NCBI GenBank assembly: GCA_047626155.1
Contig: JBLHRR010000045.1
Coordinates: 1 to 33,008, forward strand
Source: CALGLS01 sp047626155
Lineage (GTDB): Bacteria; Bacteroidota; Bacteroidia; Chitinophagales; Saprospiraceae
Direction of reading: 5' to 3'
DNA: 33,008 bases
Below, piece after piece: positions 25,066 to 32,758 of the stretch (its first letter is position 1; every line of letters starts with the position of its first letter). A program made the position numbers and the translations under genes. Under the pieces are notes generated by a model. The model did not search any database. It was not told the origin of the DNA and saw nothing but the letters and a program-made list of their open reading frames with translations.

Positions 25066-25746
25066 ATGACGAAAACACGCTCAATTGCGCTCTGGATTTT
25101 CCTTACCAGCATCTTTTCCTGGTTGATGTTCCGGATTATATTTCCATACAGCAGTTGGGAATGGGATGTTGATTTTTTACAAACCAAGCAGTTCATCATT
25201 CATCTTGATCACTATCGAATTTCTTTTTATGCACATATTTTCAGCAGTCTGGTCATCTTGATTAGCGGAAGTTTTCTATTCGTAGATGCATTGTTAAAAA
25301 ACTGGCCTTCAGCACATCGTACCCTAGGAAAGCTTTATGTTGCCTTGCTATTGCTTGTTGCTGCGCCCTCAGGCTTTGTGATGGCTTTTTATGCTAATGG
25401 AGGCTGGATGGCGAAAACGAGCTTCCTTATTCTTACGCCATTATGGTGGTGGTTTACTTACAAAGGGCTGCAAACAGCAAGGTCAGGGCAATTCAAAGCA
25501 CATCGAAAATGGATGATGCGAAGTTACGCCCTGACCTTGTCAGCAATTAGTTTACGTTTGTTTCAATTCATTTTAGGGTACTACTTTTACATAAACCCAA
25601 AACTTCAATACATTTTAGTATCCTGGACAAGCTGGATTTTCAACTTAGTTGCTGTAGAACTTTTGATCAGAAACCCTACTCTACTAAAATCTTCCCTGTC
25701 CACTTTCCTCCAGCGGTTAAGATTTGGTAGGCGTATATCCCCCTAG
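25066..25746 (+). CDS. DUF2306 family membrane protein
   Basis: A 226-residue integral membrane protein from the ATG at 25066; an upstream in-frame ATG at 24961 overlaps the previous gene and adds only polar residues. It has about six to seven hydrophobic segments, including SIALWIFLTSIFSWLMFRII, FYAHIFSSLVILISGSFLFV, LYVALLLLVAAPSGFVMAFY, FLILTPLWWWFTYKGL, LTLSAISLRLFQFILGYYF and LVSWTSWIFNLVAVELLI. The histidines in FYAHIFSS, SAHRTLGKLY and FKAHRKWMMRSYALTLSA are the pattern of the DUF2306 group, thought to be heme-linked by analogy (unproven). The last ~24 codons overlap, on the opposite strand, the remains of a T9SS sorting domain, so the C-terminal tail RLRFGRRISP is probably not ancestral. 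Confidence 0.82.
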   Translation: MTKTRSIALWIFLTSIFSWLMFRIIFPYSSWEWDVDFLQTKQFIIHLDHYRISFYAHIFSSLVILISGSFLFVDALLKNWPSAHRTLGKLYVALLLLVAAPSGFVMAFYANGGWMAKTSFLILTPLWWWFTYKGLQTARSGQFKAHRKWMMRSYALTLSAISLRLFQFILGYYFYINPKLQYILVSWTSWIFNLVAVELLIRNPTLLKSSLSTFLQRLRFGRRISP

Positions 25747-25997
25747 CCAAGTTCAAATCTTCCAAAGAAGCATCTCCTATTAGGTCAGCCATGTAGACTA
25801 CCTTTCCTTTTTAATTGTACAACAAGAGAAATAGAAAGAGAAAAATTGTCTTGGTGTAATTCACGTGAAAGCTAGTTGTACTATTCTAACAGATGAAACA
25901 ATAAGCGTTCTGGGCTTGGATTGATCTGAGTGCCAAATGACATATATTTAAAATTGGGGGCTCCAAATTCAGCCAACTGGATATCCAAAAATATCGT
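25676..25997 (-). pseudogene. decayed T9SS type A C-terminal sorting domain
   Basis: On the minus strand, 25810-25676 reads KGKVVYMADLIGD, SLEDLNLARGIYAYQILTAG and KWTGKILVE followed by a stop, which is the typical end of a T9SS type A domain. The codon just upstream in frame is TAA, where the family usually has Leu (YN-stop-KGKVVYM). Further upstream, in shifted frames, SLSIS and then QINPSPERLLFHLLE (an NP-type start of the same domain) can be read, broken by TAG codons. Upstream again is FLDIQLAEFGAPNFKYMSFG, without a start. This is a gene remnant with nonsense and frameshift damage whose main body is gone. It overlaps the last 71 bases of the DUF2306 gene. Confidence 0.7.
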
Positions 25998-26244
25998 TTA
26001 TTATTTATATTAGAAATATAAATTATTATTTTCGTTTGATATTAATCTATTATGAAATCTATTATGAACAATATTGAGCCGTTTATCAAAAGATTAAGTA
26101 ACTTCATTCAACTGAATATCAACAGATAGCGTTTCACTAGTTCCTCTTTATTATCAAGGGTCGTGATTTCAGTACATTTTCCATATTTCAATATTGAGGG
26201 AATTAGTTATTAATTTTTAAACAAAAACAAAAACAATAATAATA
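25998..26244. other. AT-rich leader region of the lipoprotein gene
   Basis: About 250 bp with no gene. TCTATTATGAA occurs twice in a row (about 26047-26070), and an A-rich (AACAAAAACAAAAACAATAA) leader precedes the lipoprotein ATG. No clear -7/-33 promoter pair is visible. Confidence 0.45.
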
Positions 26245-26643
26245 ATGACATTAAATCACCTGCGTTTCCCTATCGTCTGCCTTGTTTTATTAACGGCTTT
26301 CAGCTCTTGCTTTTCTAACAAAGCAAACCTTGATAATAACACAAGCCTCTTGGCCAATTGTTGGACCCATTCTTATGAAGACAATACTGATGAGCGCGAA
26401 ACCTATCTGCCTTGTGATGCTAAAGATTTCCAGCCGAGTCGATATAGAGCACAATTTACACTGGCTGAAAACGGAACTTGTACCTTTTCTGTTTTAGCAG
26501 CGAACGATGCACATACGAGCGATACTGGAACCTGGACTTATGATTCGGAGACTAAGACTTTGATTATGAAAGGGAGTAATGGAGTTGTGGCACACAGCTA
26601 TGTAATAGAAGTGTTGGAACCAGTGCGTATATTGTTGAAATAA
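26245..26643 (+). CDS. small lipoprotein, lipocalin-like
   Basis: A 132-residue exported lipoprotein. The N-terminus MTLNHLRFPIVCLVLLTAFS leads to a lipobox ending in Cys (FSSC), after which FSNKANLD would start the mature protein. The rest has the phrases LANCWTHSYED, YRAQFTLAENGTCTFSVLA and TGTWTYDSETKTLIM, the pattern of small Bacteroidota lipocalin-like or META-type beta-barrel domains in which a 'W...' strand opens the fold and 'G.W.....' closes it. No specific role can be given. The gene is convergent with the 1694-residue protein gene and ends in front of a large palindrome that can terminate both. Confidence 0.8.
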   Translation: MTLNHLRFPIVCLVLLTAFSSCFSNKANLDNNTSLLANCWTHSYEDNTDERETYLPCDAKDFQPSRYRAQFTLAENGTCTFSVLAANDAHTSDTGTWTYDSETKTLIMKGSNGVVAHSYVIEVLEPVRILLK

Positions 26644-26650
26644 TAAAATT

Positions 26651-26861
26651 GCAGGGCTGAGATTCTAGTAAATATCGTTTGAGTGTGTTACATATTTCCG
26701 GAATCCAAGTTTTGGCAGCTAGCAGTTGGCTACTGGCAGTTAGCTTCGCTCAGACGCGTTAAAAGGCGCGTTCGAGGGAAGCCAACTGCTAACTGCTAAC
26801 TGCCAAAAGTAGGGAATTCGTCACGCACTCATATCGTTTAAGAATCTCAGCGCTGCTTTTT
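26651..26861. terminator. ~210-bp palindrome between convergent genes (bidirectional terminator)
   Basis: The outer arms GCAGGGCTGAGATTCT (26651-26666) and AGAATCTCAGCGCTGC (26841-26856) pair at 15 of 16 positions, and five T follow on the plus strand; the other end is T-rich on the minus strand. Inside, TGAGTGTGTTAC pairs imperfectly with GTCACGCACTCA. A second strong pair lies at 26711-26730 and 26789-26808 (TTTTGGCAG...CTGCCAAAA), built of CTAACTGC-like units. It fills almost the whole 235-bp gap and should stop transcription from both sides. Confidence 0.75.
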
Positions 26862-26878
26862 GACAAATACTGAATCCC

Positions 26879-29800
26879 TTAAAGTCTCTGAAGTAGCATT
26901 TTCTTTGTTTTTTCAAATCCACTCGTTATCAATTGGTAATAATATACTCCATCGCTGGATAAATTTGATTGAGCAATTCCTACTTCATTGTAGCCCGCGG
27001 GATAGCTTTGACTAATACGATAAACCATTCTTCCCGAGAGGTCATAAATCTGTATCCTTGCCTCTCCTGCTCTTGGCAAATTAAATCCGATAGTCGTTAA
27101 TTCCTTAAATGGGTTTGGCTTATTATCGTACAATACAAATGTATTGTTATTCTCTTTACTAGAATTGAATCGTAGACTTACATTTAAAAAATTCAATCCT
27201 GCATCGTAAGCTTCAGCTTTAGTAAAGCGAGAGTTAATATAAAGAACTTCACTCAGGAGAACAGCTTCTTTCGCTTTAAAAGTAACCCTGAATAAAGTAT
27301 CCCCAGCGCTGAGACTAACTGGTTGCACCCTATGCCAACTGCTTGTAATTCCACCTTGATTTAATTTACTAAAACCAAAATTAGATTCATTCAAATCCTT
27401 TAGATCTCCTTTTGATAACTGTACAAAATCAAGTTGATTCGGGTCATAGCTTAAACTGAATTGAAAGGCAGAGAGCTCCATAAGATCCGCAGCCTTAAAG
27501 GCAACTTCGTATTGCTCTCCTTGGAGAAGCAACCTATCTTCTACTTCCAGGTTCATAGCACCTTTTCCTCCACGCTCTTCATTTTCTAACAAACCACTTG
27601 CTTGAACACTGTTATTGACATCTCCAATTTTAATTCCAACAAAATCATGATTTTCAGGAACTGCTAATCCATTTATATAAACGGCTTCTGGGAAAATAGT
27701 TGAGAAAGGATGGGCAGGGTTTGGAAAGACATAATCGGCTTCTACAAAACGCCAAGAAGTATTATTTTCAAATTCTTCATTTATGAATAAAATCAACTTC
27801 CTAAGTGCTACCAAATCCAACGTGGTAATAGAACCAGAGCGATTTACATCTGCCGCTATTAATTTATACGGTGAGTCTAATGTTTGAATTTGTAAAATAT
27901 GTTTGGCTATCAATACGAGATCAAAACCCGAAACGCCATTAAGCGGATTTTCATCTAAAAATGGAGTGACGGTATAATTTTCATTTAATGCTAAATCAGA
28001 AAAAACATATGCACCATCTACTTCAGCCCCTTGGCTAAAGTTGATCCCCATTGCATTTTCCAAACTTATATTCACTCCGGAAACACCCTCTTGATATTCC
28101 GTAACAATAACTCCACTTATACTAGCCGTAGGGGCTTCGGTTGGTACATTAGAAACCGTGATGGTACTTTCAGCCGTCGCCGTAACACCACAATCATTCG
28201 TTGCCGTCCAGGTTCGTGTAATCATTCCAGTACAGTTGTCTCCTACTTGGACATCCTCAAAAGTAATGGTTAAATTACCGCATTCATCCTCGGCGGTTGC
28301 CATTTCAAAAACAGGAGAATCACCACAATCGATAGTAGCGTCTTGAGGAACAAATGTAAAGATCGGCGGTAGACTAAGAATGGTAAAAGTTCCTGTAACC
28401 GTTGAGCTATTTCCACAATCATCGCTTGCTACAAAATGAACAACGGTAAGGGCCGCTCCATTCGTACAAATTGTATTTAAAGCTGGATGACCTACCTGAA
28501 TCGTTGGGTTTAGCGTACAATTATCTGTTGCTTCCAATCCTTCTACCATGTAATCCAACCAATGACTATACCAGCCATTTACATCTGCGGAACAAGGAAT
28601 TTCATTACAAAACGGTGGAGGAATCACTGTAAATACCGGAGGTTCGGGATCTTGTAAACTTATTGTTGTCGTAGCCGTAGCTGTTCGACCACAAGCATCT
28701 GTTGCCGTAAAAGTAACTACCCTTGATTCTCCACAAACCAAGTCGTCAAAAAAAGTTGGTGCATAGCTAATCGTAGCATCTAAGCCACAGGAAGTACTCG
28801 CTGAAGTTAAACCTAAATGCGTTGTAATGTAATCTGCATTATTGCCATCGCCACAATTTATCATTAAACTGAACGGAGGTGTTTCTATTGTAGGAGCATT
28901 GTTTCCAATTATAAAACTACGCGTAGCGCTATCTGTACGTCCGCAATCATCCGTAACGATATAAGTGAAACGATAGCGCGTTCCATTACAATTTTCGGAG
29001 CCAAATATCTGAGGCCCTGTGATTGCTACTGTTGCACCTAAAGCACAATCTGTGGTATAGGAAATATCTGTCACCATTGGATTAAGCAAATCAGCACAAT
29101 ACTTATAGCAGGTTGGAAGACTATCAGTAATCATCGGGCCCGTCTGGCTCTCCAAGTATTGAATAATATGAGGAGTCGAAACGGCACTCGTGATGCCACA
29201 TTCGTCTTCAGCATAGTACGTTCTTGAAATGGTATAAGGCGTTCCATTTGGACAAAAATTACCACTGGTTGTTTGTTGACTAAATACCGTAAAGCTGCTT
29301 GAACAATTATCTGTTATCGTTCCTCCCAATGCCAGATATTCAGCGGTTGTTGATGCTGATTCTTCTGCATTTTCAAAACAAGTCAAATTCATGATTGCTG
29401 ATGGGGTTCCGATTATTGGTCCCAAGGTATCAATTATGCTAAAGGTTGCGGTGGTAGTTGCTTCGTTACCACATTCATCTGCGGCTGTAAAAATTACCGT
29501 AGCCGTTTGACTGCAACCGTCATCAGATAACATGGTGTAGTCATTTGACCAATCCACTAACGTACAATTATCAGAAGCTTCAGCTCCTCCGTTATCGTCC
29601 AGCCAGTCTGTTAACAGTTGATTTGTATTAGCCATTTCACAACTGACTATTTCATCCGCTGCCATCGTTTCAATATTTGGAGGAACGCTATCTCTAATAG
29701 TAATAAATTGTCCATAGAGCTCGTCTATTTCGTTCTCACATTCATCATAAAGGAGCCATTCAAAATATAGGATGATATAACAATCTTCTTCTTCTACTAT

Positions 29801-31963
29801 TTCAAAATCATCCAACTCCGTTATGGTAAACCCACAATTATCGGTACTCGTTGGCGCATTGAAAGTCCAAGTCATTCCTGTCTCGGGATCCTCAAAGAAA
29901 AACCCAGTAATAGAACGATTGGCGTCCTCAAAAAGAAAGTCTTCAGGCTCGTCAAAAAATTCATCCACAATTTCCTCAGGACAGGAACCTTCAGGATCTG
30001 ACAAGTAGATTATTCCGTCTAAGTCCCCCTCTCCTTCATTGATTGTAGGTACCTCTTCATCTTCTATAATCATAAAAGTGAATTCGCAACTTTCTGAGGG
30101 CTCTGCTCCTTCCTGAATATCATTCTCATTCAAATCATCAAAAACCGTAATTTCCCGGGTAATTGTTAGATCTCCTTCACAAACATCAGGAACCTCATCA
30201 TCATCACATATTATAACAGGAGTTCCACAAAAGTAATTTAGATCAATAGTAAGGTTGTAAGGTGCCGCAATTAGTTCCACTATTGTTGTTGGACAATCTT
30301 GGATGTTAACTAAAGTGGTGCAATCATAACTTCCCAGATTCGTAGTCCCCGGACAAACAACATCCAAGCTTGGTAAGCTGCAGTTGTTACCTATGGTTAA
30401 TGTACTTCCACCAGTTTCCTCGAAAGTGGCATTATAAGGAAGTCCGTCCTGAACCCAAACGGAAATGATAAAGGTGCCATCCATATTGTCGGTAAGAGGA
30501 AGAGGCGAAGTATAAGTTAACGCTGTACCAGTATTGTCATACAATGTACCAGAATTTAATCCTGTCAAATTCCAAGACTGCCCCGCTGTTGCCGTTATTT
30601 CAATGACTTCATGAAAGAAAAAATTAGCATTGAAGGAAAAATTCAAAGGGTCCTCACAAGAGCAGGGATCATCCGTGAGCATGATGCTAAAACAGTTGGA
30701 GCAGGCAATGGATCCAGCATCGGGCAAGGCACATCCTGCGGGTGCATCAGCCAGCGCTATTCCAGTTGCTGTAGTTGCAAAATCATAATCAAAAGAGGTT
30801 CCATTGGCCGAACAAGTTCCCGAAAGGGTTTCACAAAGATCTCCATTTCCGGCACGTAATTCTACTGTTGGACTATCACAGCTAGAGCCATCCATTGTTA
30901 CAACAACAGACATCAGAGGCGGATAAACTGTTAAAGTATAAGCACTTAGGATAGTATACGTCTCATTCCCTGGTTGTGTACAATGCAAATAGGCAGTGAC
31001 TGATTGAGTTATTGGTCGGCAAAAATCAGTGCCATCAAAGATACCCGTTGGAAGTTTATCGTCCGGATCCAGACCTCCGGGAACTGGTGTCCCATTAGAA
31101 TAAACGATTGCTCCAAATCCTCCTGAATCCTGAATATTATCTAACGGATTCGCCTCCTCCACCAATTGCTGCCAAGCGTCCAAATCATCCACTCCTCCTT
31201 CGTTACATACAGCGCCTGTATCATCTGCTAGAACCACTGGAATTGGACAACCCGCTATGGGGCAATCCGGAGTTGCAACGTTATCTGTATAAGTACAAAG
31301 ACTATTGGCCACTGCGGAAAAAATGCTAATATCTATCGTTCCTTCTAGATCTCCGTCACTGGCAGTGTAGGTAACTTCATTCGTTCCATTATTGGTAATG
31401 ACACCTGCTGCTACGGACTGGTTGGTCAATGTTATAACATCACCCGTACATGCTGCGGTGAGGGTGATTTGGCAACTATTGTCAATTACTACTGGAGCTT
31501 GTATTTCTGGATAAACAAAAAGAGAAAAGTTAGATAACAAGGTGTAGGTATCTCCAGTATTTATGGTTCCACTGGCATCAGTGTCGCAATAAAGGTAAGC
31601 CGATGTTGATTGATTTTCTACGATGCACTGATCAGCTTGAATGGTCGCACCAGTAGGCAAAACATTATTAGGTAAGGAACTCCCAGCCACAGGCAATACG
31701 GAGGAATAAACGATACTGCCGAGGCCATCAGGATCTTGGCCGGCGTCTAATGGATTGGCTCCGTTGACACTGGTCTGCCAGACGGCAAAGCTACCGGTGC
31801 CTCCTCCACTACAAACTTCGGACATGCCGTTTAAAACGGTGTTTCCGTTGGGGCAAGTCATTAGTAATTTGTGTGGGTAGAAAGCGAAGTTTGCTTGGGA
31901 AAAAATTAAGAGGCTTAGAGTGAATAGTAAATGTTTGTTGATAATGCCAAATGTTTTGTTCAT
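26879..31963 (-). CDS. giant T9SS-exported multidomain protein with dockerin-like and cohesin-like modules
   Basis: A 1694-residue secreted protein. Residues ~1-28 form a signal peptide (HLLFTLSLLIFSQANFAF). Two copies of one module follow (about 50-152 and 252-348), then a long series of Cys-rich HYR/Ig-like repeats, each with phrases such as AADECGNEATTTATFSI or ATDACGRTATATTTISL (to ~1270). A carboxypeptidase-regulatory or SdrB-like beta domain comes next (~1282-1338). A dockerin-like pair of calcium-loop helices is at 1339-1392 (NPLNGVSGFDLVLIAKHIL and ADVNRSGSITTLDLVALRKL). A cohesin-like domain (~1469-1599, AFQFSLSYDPNQLDFVQLS) follows, and a type A sorting domain closes the protein (~1611-1694, NKPNPFKELTTIGFNLP). 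It should be an extracellular surface or matrix protein. Confidence 0.93.
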   Translation of the reverse strand: MNKTFGIINKHLLFTLSLLIFSQANFAFYPHKLLMTCPNGNTVLNGMSEVCSGGGTGSFAVWQTSVNGANPLDAGQDPDGLGSIVYSSVLPVAGSSLPNNVLPTGATIQADQCIVENQSTSAYLYCDTDASGTINTGDTYTLLSNFSLFVYPEIQAPVVIDNSCQITLTAACTGDVITLTNQSVAAGVITNNGTNEVTYTASDGDLEGTIDISIFSAVANSLCTYTDNVATPDCPIAGCPIPVVLADDTGAVCNEGGVDDLDAWQQLVEEANPLDNIQDSGGFGAIVYSNGTPVPGGLDPDDKLPTGIFDGTDFCRPITQSVTAYLHCTQPGNETYTILSAYTLTVYPPLMSVVVTMDGSSCDSPTVELRAGNGDLCETLSGTCSANGTSFDYDFATTATGIALADAPAGCALPDAGSIACSNCFSIMLTDDPCSCEDPLNFSFNANFFFHEVIEITATAGQSWNLTGLNSGTLYDNTGTALTYTSPLPLTDNMDGTFIISVWVQDGLPYNATFEETGGSTLTIGNNCSLPSLDVVCPGTTNLGSYDCTTLVNIQDCPTTIVELIAAPYNLTIDLNYFCGTPVIICDDDEVPDVCEGDLTITREITVFDDLNENDIQEGAEPSESCEFTFMIIEDEEVPTINEGEGDLDGIIYLSDPEGSCPEEIVDEFFDEPEDFLFEDANRSITGFFFEDPETGMTWTFNAPTSTDNCGFTITELDDFEIVEEEDCYIILYFEWLLYDECENEIDELYGQFITIRDSVPPNIETMAADEIVSCEMANTNQLLTDWLDDNGGAEASDNCTLVDWSNDYTMLSDDGCSQTATVIFTAADECGNEATTTATFSIIDTLGPIIGTPSAIMNLTCFENAEESASTTAEYLALGGTITDNCSSSFTVFSQQTTSGNFCPNGTPYTISRTYYAEDECGITSAVSTPHIIQYLESQTGPMITDSLPTCYKYCADLLNPMVTDISYTTDCALGATVAITGPQIFGSENCNGTRYRFTYIVTDDCGRTDSATRSFIIGNNAPTIETPPFSLMINCGDGNNADYITTHLGLTSASTSCGLDATISYAPTFFDDLVCGESRVVTFTATDACGRTATATTTISLQDPEPPVFTVIPPPFCNEIPCSADVNGWYSHWLDYMVEGLEATDNCTLNPTIQVGHPALNTICTNGAALTVVHFVASDDCGNSSTVTGTFTILSLPPIFTFVPQDATIDCGDSPVFEMATAEDECGNLTITFEDVQVGDNCTGMITRTWTATNDCGVTATAESTITVSNVPTEAPTASISGVIVTEYQEGVSGVNISLENAMGINFSQGAEVDGAYVFSDLALNENYTVTPFLDENPLNGVSGFDLVLIAKHILQIQTLDSPYKLIAADVNRSGSITTLDLVALRKLILFINEEFENNTSWRFVEADYVFPNPAHPFSTIFPEAVYINGLAVPENHDFVGIKIGDVNNSVQASGLLENEERGGKGAMNLEVEDRLLLQGEQYEVAFKAADLMELSAFQFSLSYDPNQLDFVQLSKGDLKDLNESNFGFSKLNQGGITSSWHRVQPVSLSAGDTLFRVTFKAKEAVLLSEVLYINSRFTKAEAYDAGLNFLNVSLRFNSSKENNNTFVLYDNKPNPFKELTTIGFNLPRAGEARIQIYDLSGRMVYRISQSYPAGYNEVGIAQSNLSSDGVYYYQLITSGFEKTKKMLLQRL
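30920..31816 (-). repeat. duplicated N-terminal module inside the giant protein gene
   Basis: Codons ~50-152 (31816-31508) and ~252-348 (31210-30920) encode two versions of one module. Shared anchors in order are AWQ or VWQ, ANPLD, QD..G.G.IVYS, LPTG, D.C....QS..AYL.C, YT.LS and L.VYP. The copies are diverged at the amino-acid level but keep order and spacing, so this is an old internal duplication. Confidence 0.8.
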
Positions 31964-31998
31964 GTATGCGTAATTATAGACTTTATTTTCAGAACCCG

Positions 31999-32054
31999 AA
32001 ACGGTGCTTTGCTACTCTGCCTCCTCAAGTAGACAGGACGAGGCAGCACCGTTT
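31999..32054. promoter_or_regulatory. nested inverted repeat upstream of the giant protein gene
   Basis: AAACGGTGCT (31999-32008) pairs exactly with AGCACCGTTT (32045-32054). Inside, GCCTC (32019-32023) pairs with GAGGC (32040-32044). The structure starts 36 bp upstream of the ATG and could be a leader hairpin or an operator. There is no adjoining T-run of terminator type. The remaining 32055-32315 stretch shows nothing recognisable. Confidence 0.5.
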
Positions 32055-32315
32055 ATCATATAGCAAATATGCCAATTCGTTCATCGAAGGCTAGTGGATA
32101 AAACTAATCTACTTTGAACTTACGGTATAAGCTTATGACAATCAGTAATTAAACTTTGTCAATTCTTTTTAAAATCTGTTGAGAGGGATGTATGTTTAAT
32201 TCTTGAATACAAAATGTGCGAATTGCGGGTTTGCCGGTCACATTATGATTAGATACAATACTACTTAAAGTTCTAAATAGTTACGTTATGTGAGGAAAAT
32301 ATTGTGGAAATGATT

Positions 32316-32344
32316 TTGAGTTTAGCAAAACTCTACTATCTTTG
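32316..32344 (+). promoter_or_regulatory. Bacteroidota-type promoter of tRNA-His
   Basis: TTG at 32316-32318, an 18-base spacer, then TATCTTTG at 32337-32344 fit the Bacteroidota primary sigma consensus (TTG, 17-19 nt, TAnnTTTG) exactly. Transcription would start about 32350, roughly 45 bp before the tRNA. Confidence 0.8.
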
Positions 32345-32395
32345 CGTCGCTTTAACCGGGAGTTGTCTTGTAAGATGCGACTTTCGGCAAGTTCT

Positions 32396-32470
32396 GGTGA
32401 TTGTAGCTCAGTTGGTTAGAGCGCCTGATTGTGGTTCAGGAGGTCGCGGGTTCAATTCCCGTCTTTCACC
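32396..32470 (+). tRNA. tRNA-His (GTG anticodon)
   Basis: The cloverleaf is complete: D arm GCTC-AGTTGGTTA-GAGC, anticodon arm CCTGA-TTGTGGT-TCAGG with anticodon GTG at 32431-32433, and T arm GCGGG-TTCAATT-CCCGT. The acceptor is GTGATTG with CTTTCAC. The extra G at 32396 (position -1) facing C73 at 32470 is the hallmark of tRNA-His and is encoded in the DNA. No CCA is encoded. The acceptor stem holds two adjacent T-T mismatches (positions 5-68 and 6-67). A promoter and a terminator flank it. Confidence 0.96.
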
Positions 32471-32480
32471 CTTGAGAAGA

Positions 32481-32512
32481 GGTTCTTTCCGTTTGGAAAG
32501 GGCCTTTTTTTT
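32481..32512 (+). terminator. intrinsic terminator of tRNA-His
   Basis: GGTTCTTTCC (32481-32490), loop GTTT, then GGAAAGGGCC (32495-32504) form a 10-bp stem with two G-T pairs, followed by eight T. Confidence 0.9.
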
Positions 32513-32569
32513 GTGGGGCAATGACAAGTAAAATCATGATCTAGGCATTTCGCATCCAAATTTCCAACA

Positions 32570-32758
32570 TCAAAGAAAAGAAGTCGGAGCATCATCCGCC
32601 AGATCAACATTTATCGCCTCAATCAATTCCTCCAGTTTTTTTTCAAACTCAGCATCCCTTTCCCTATTCCTAAAATTACCAATCACAGGCTCCGTTATCG
32701 TTTCCGATTTCCCACTTTTCCAGGAGAAGATGGAATCGTCTATAGTGATGGGGTCCAA
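32570..32758 (-). CDS. possible small or remnant ORF
   Basis: A 62-codon minus-strand frame from a TTG at 32758. The product is acidic, with a helical stretch (ERDAEFEKKLEELIEAINVD) and no recognised family. The composition looks protein-like, but the start codon is weak and a stop lies two codons further upstream. It may be the tail of a decayed gene or chance. The rest of 32513-33008 has no supported feature; the window ends in AT-rich sequence. Confidence 0.25.
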   Translation of the reverse strand: MDPITIDDSIFSWKSGKSETITEPVIGNFRNRERDAEFEKKLEELIEAINVDLADDAPTSFL

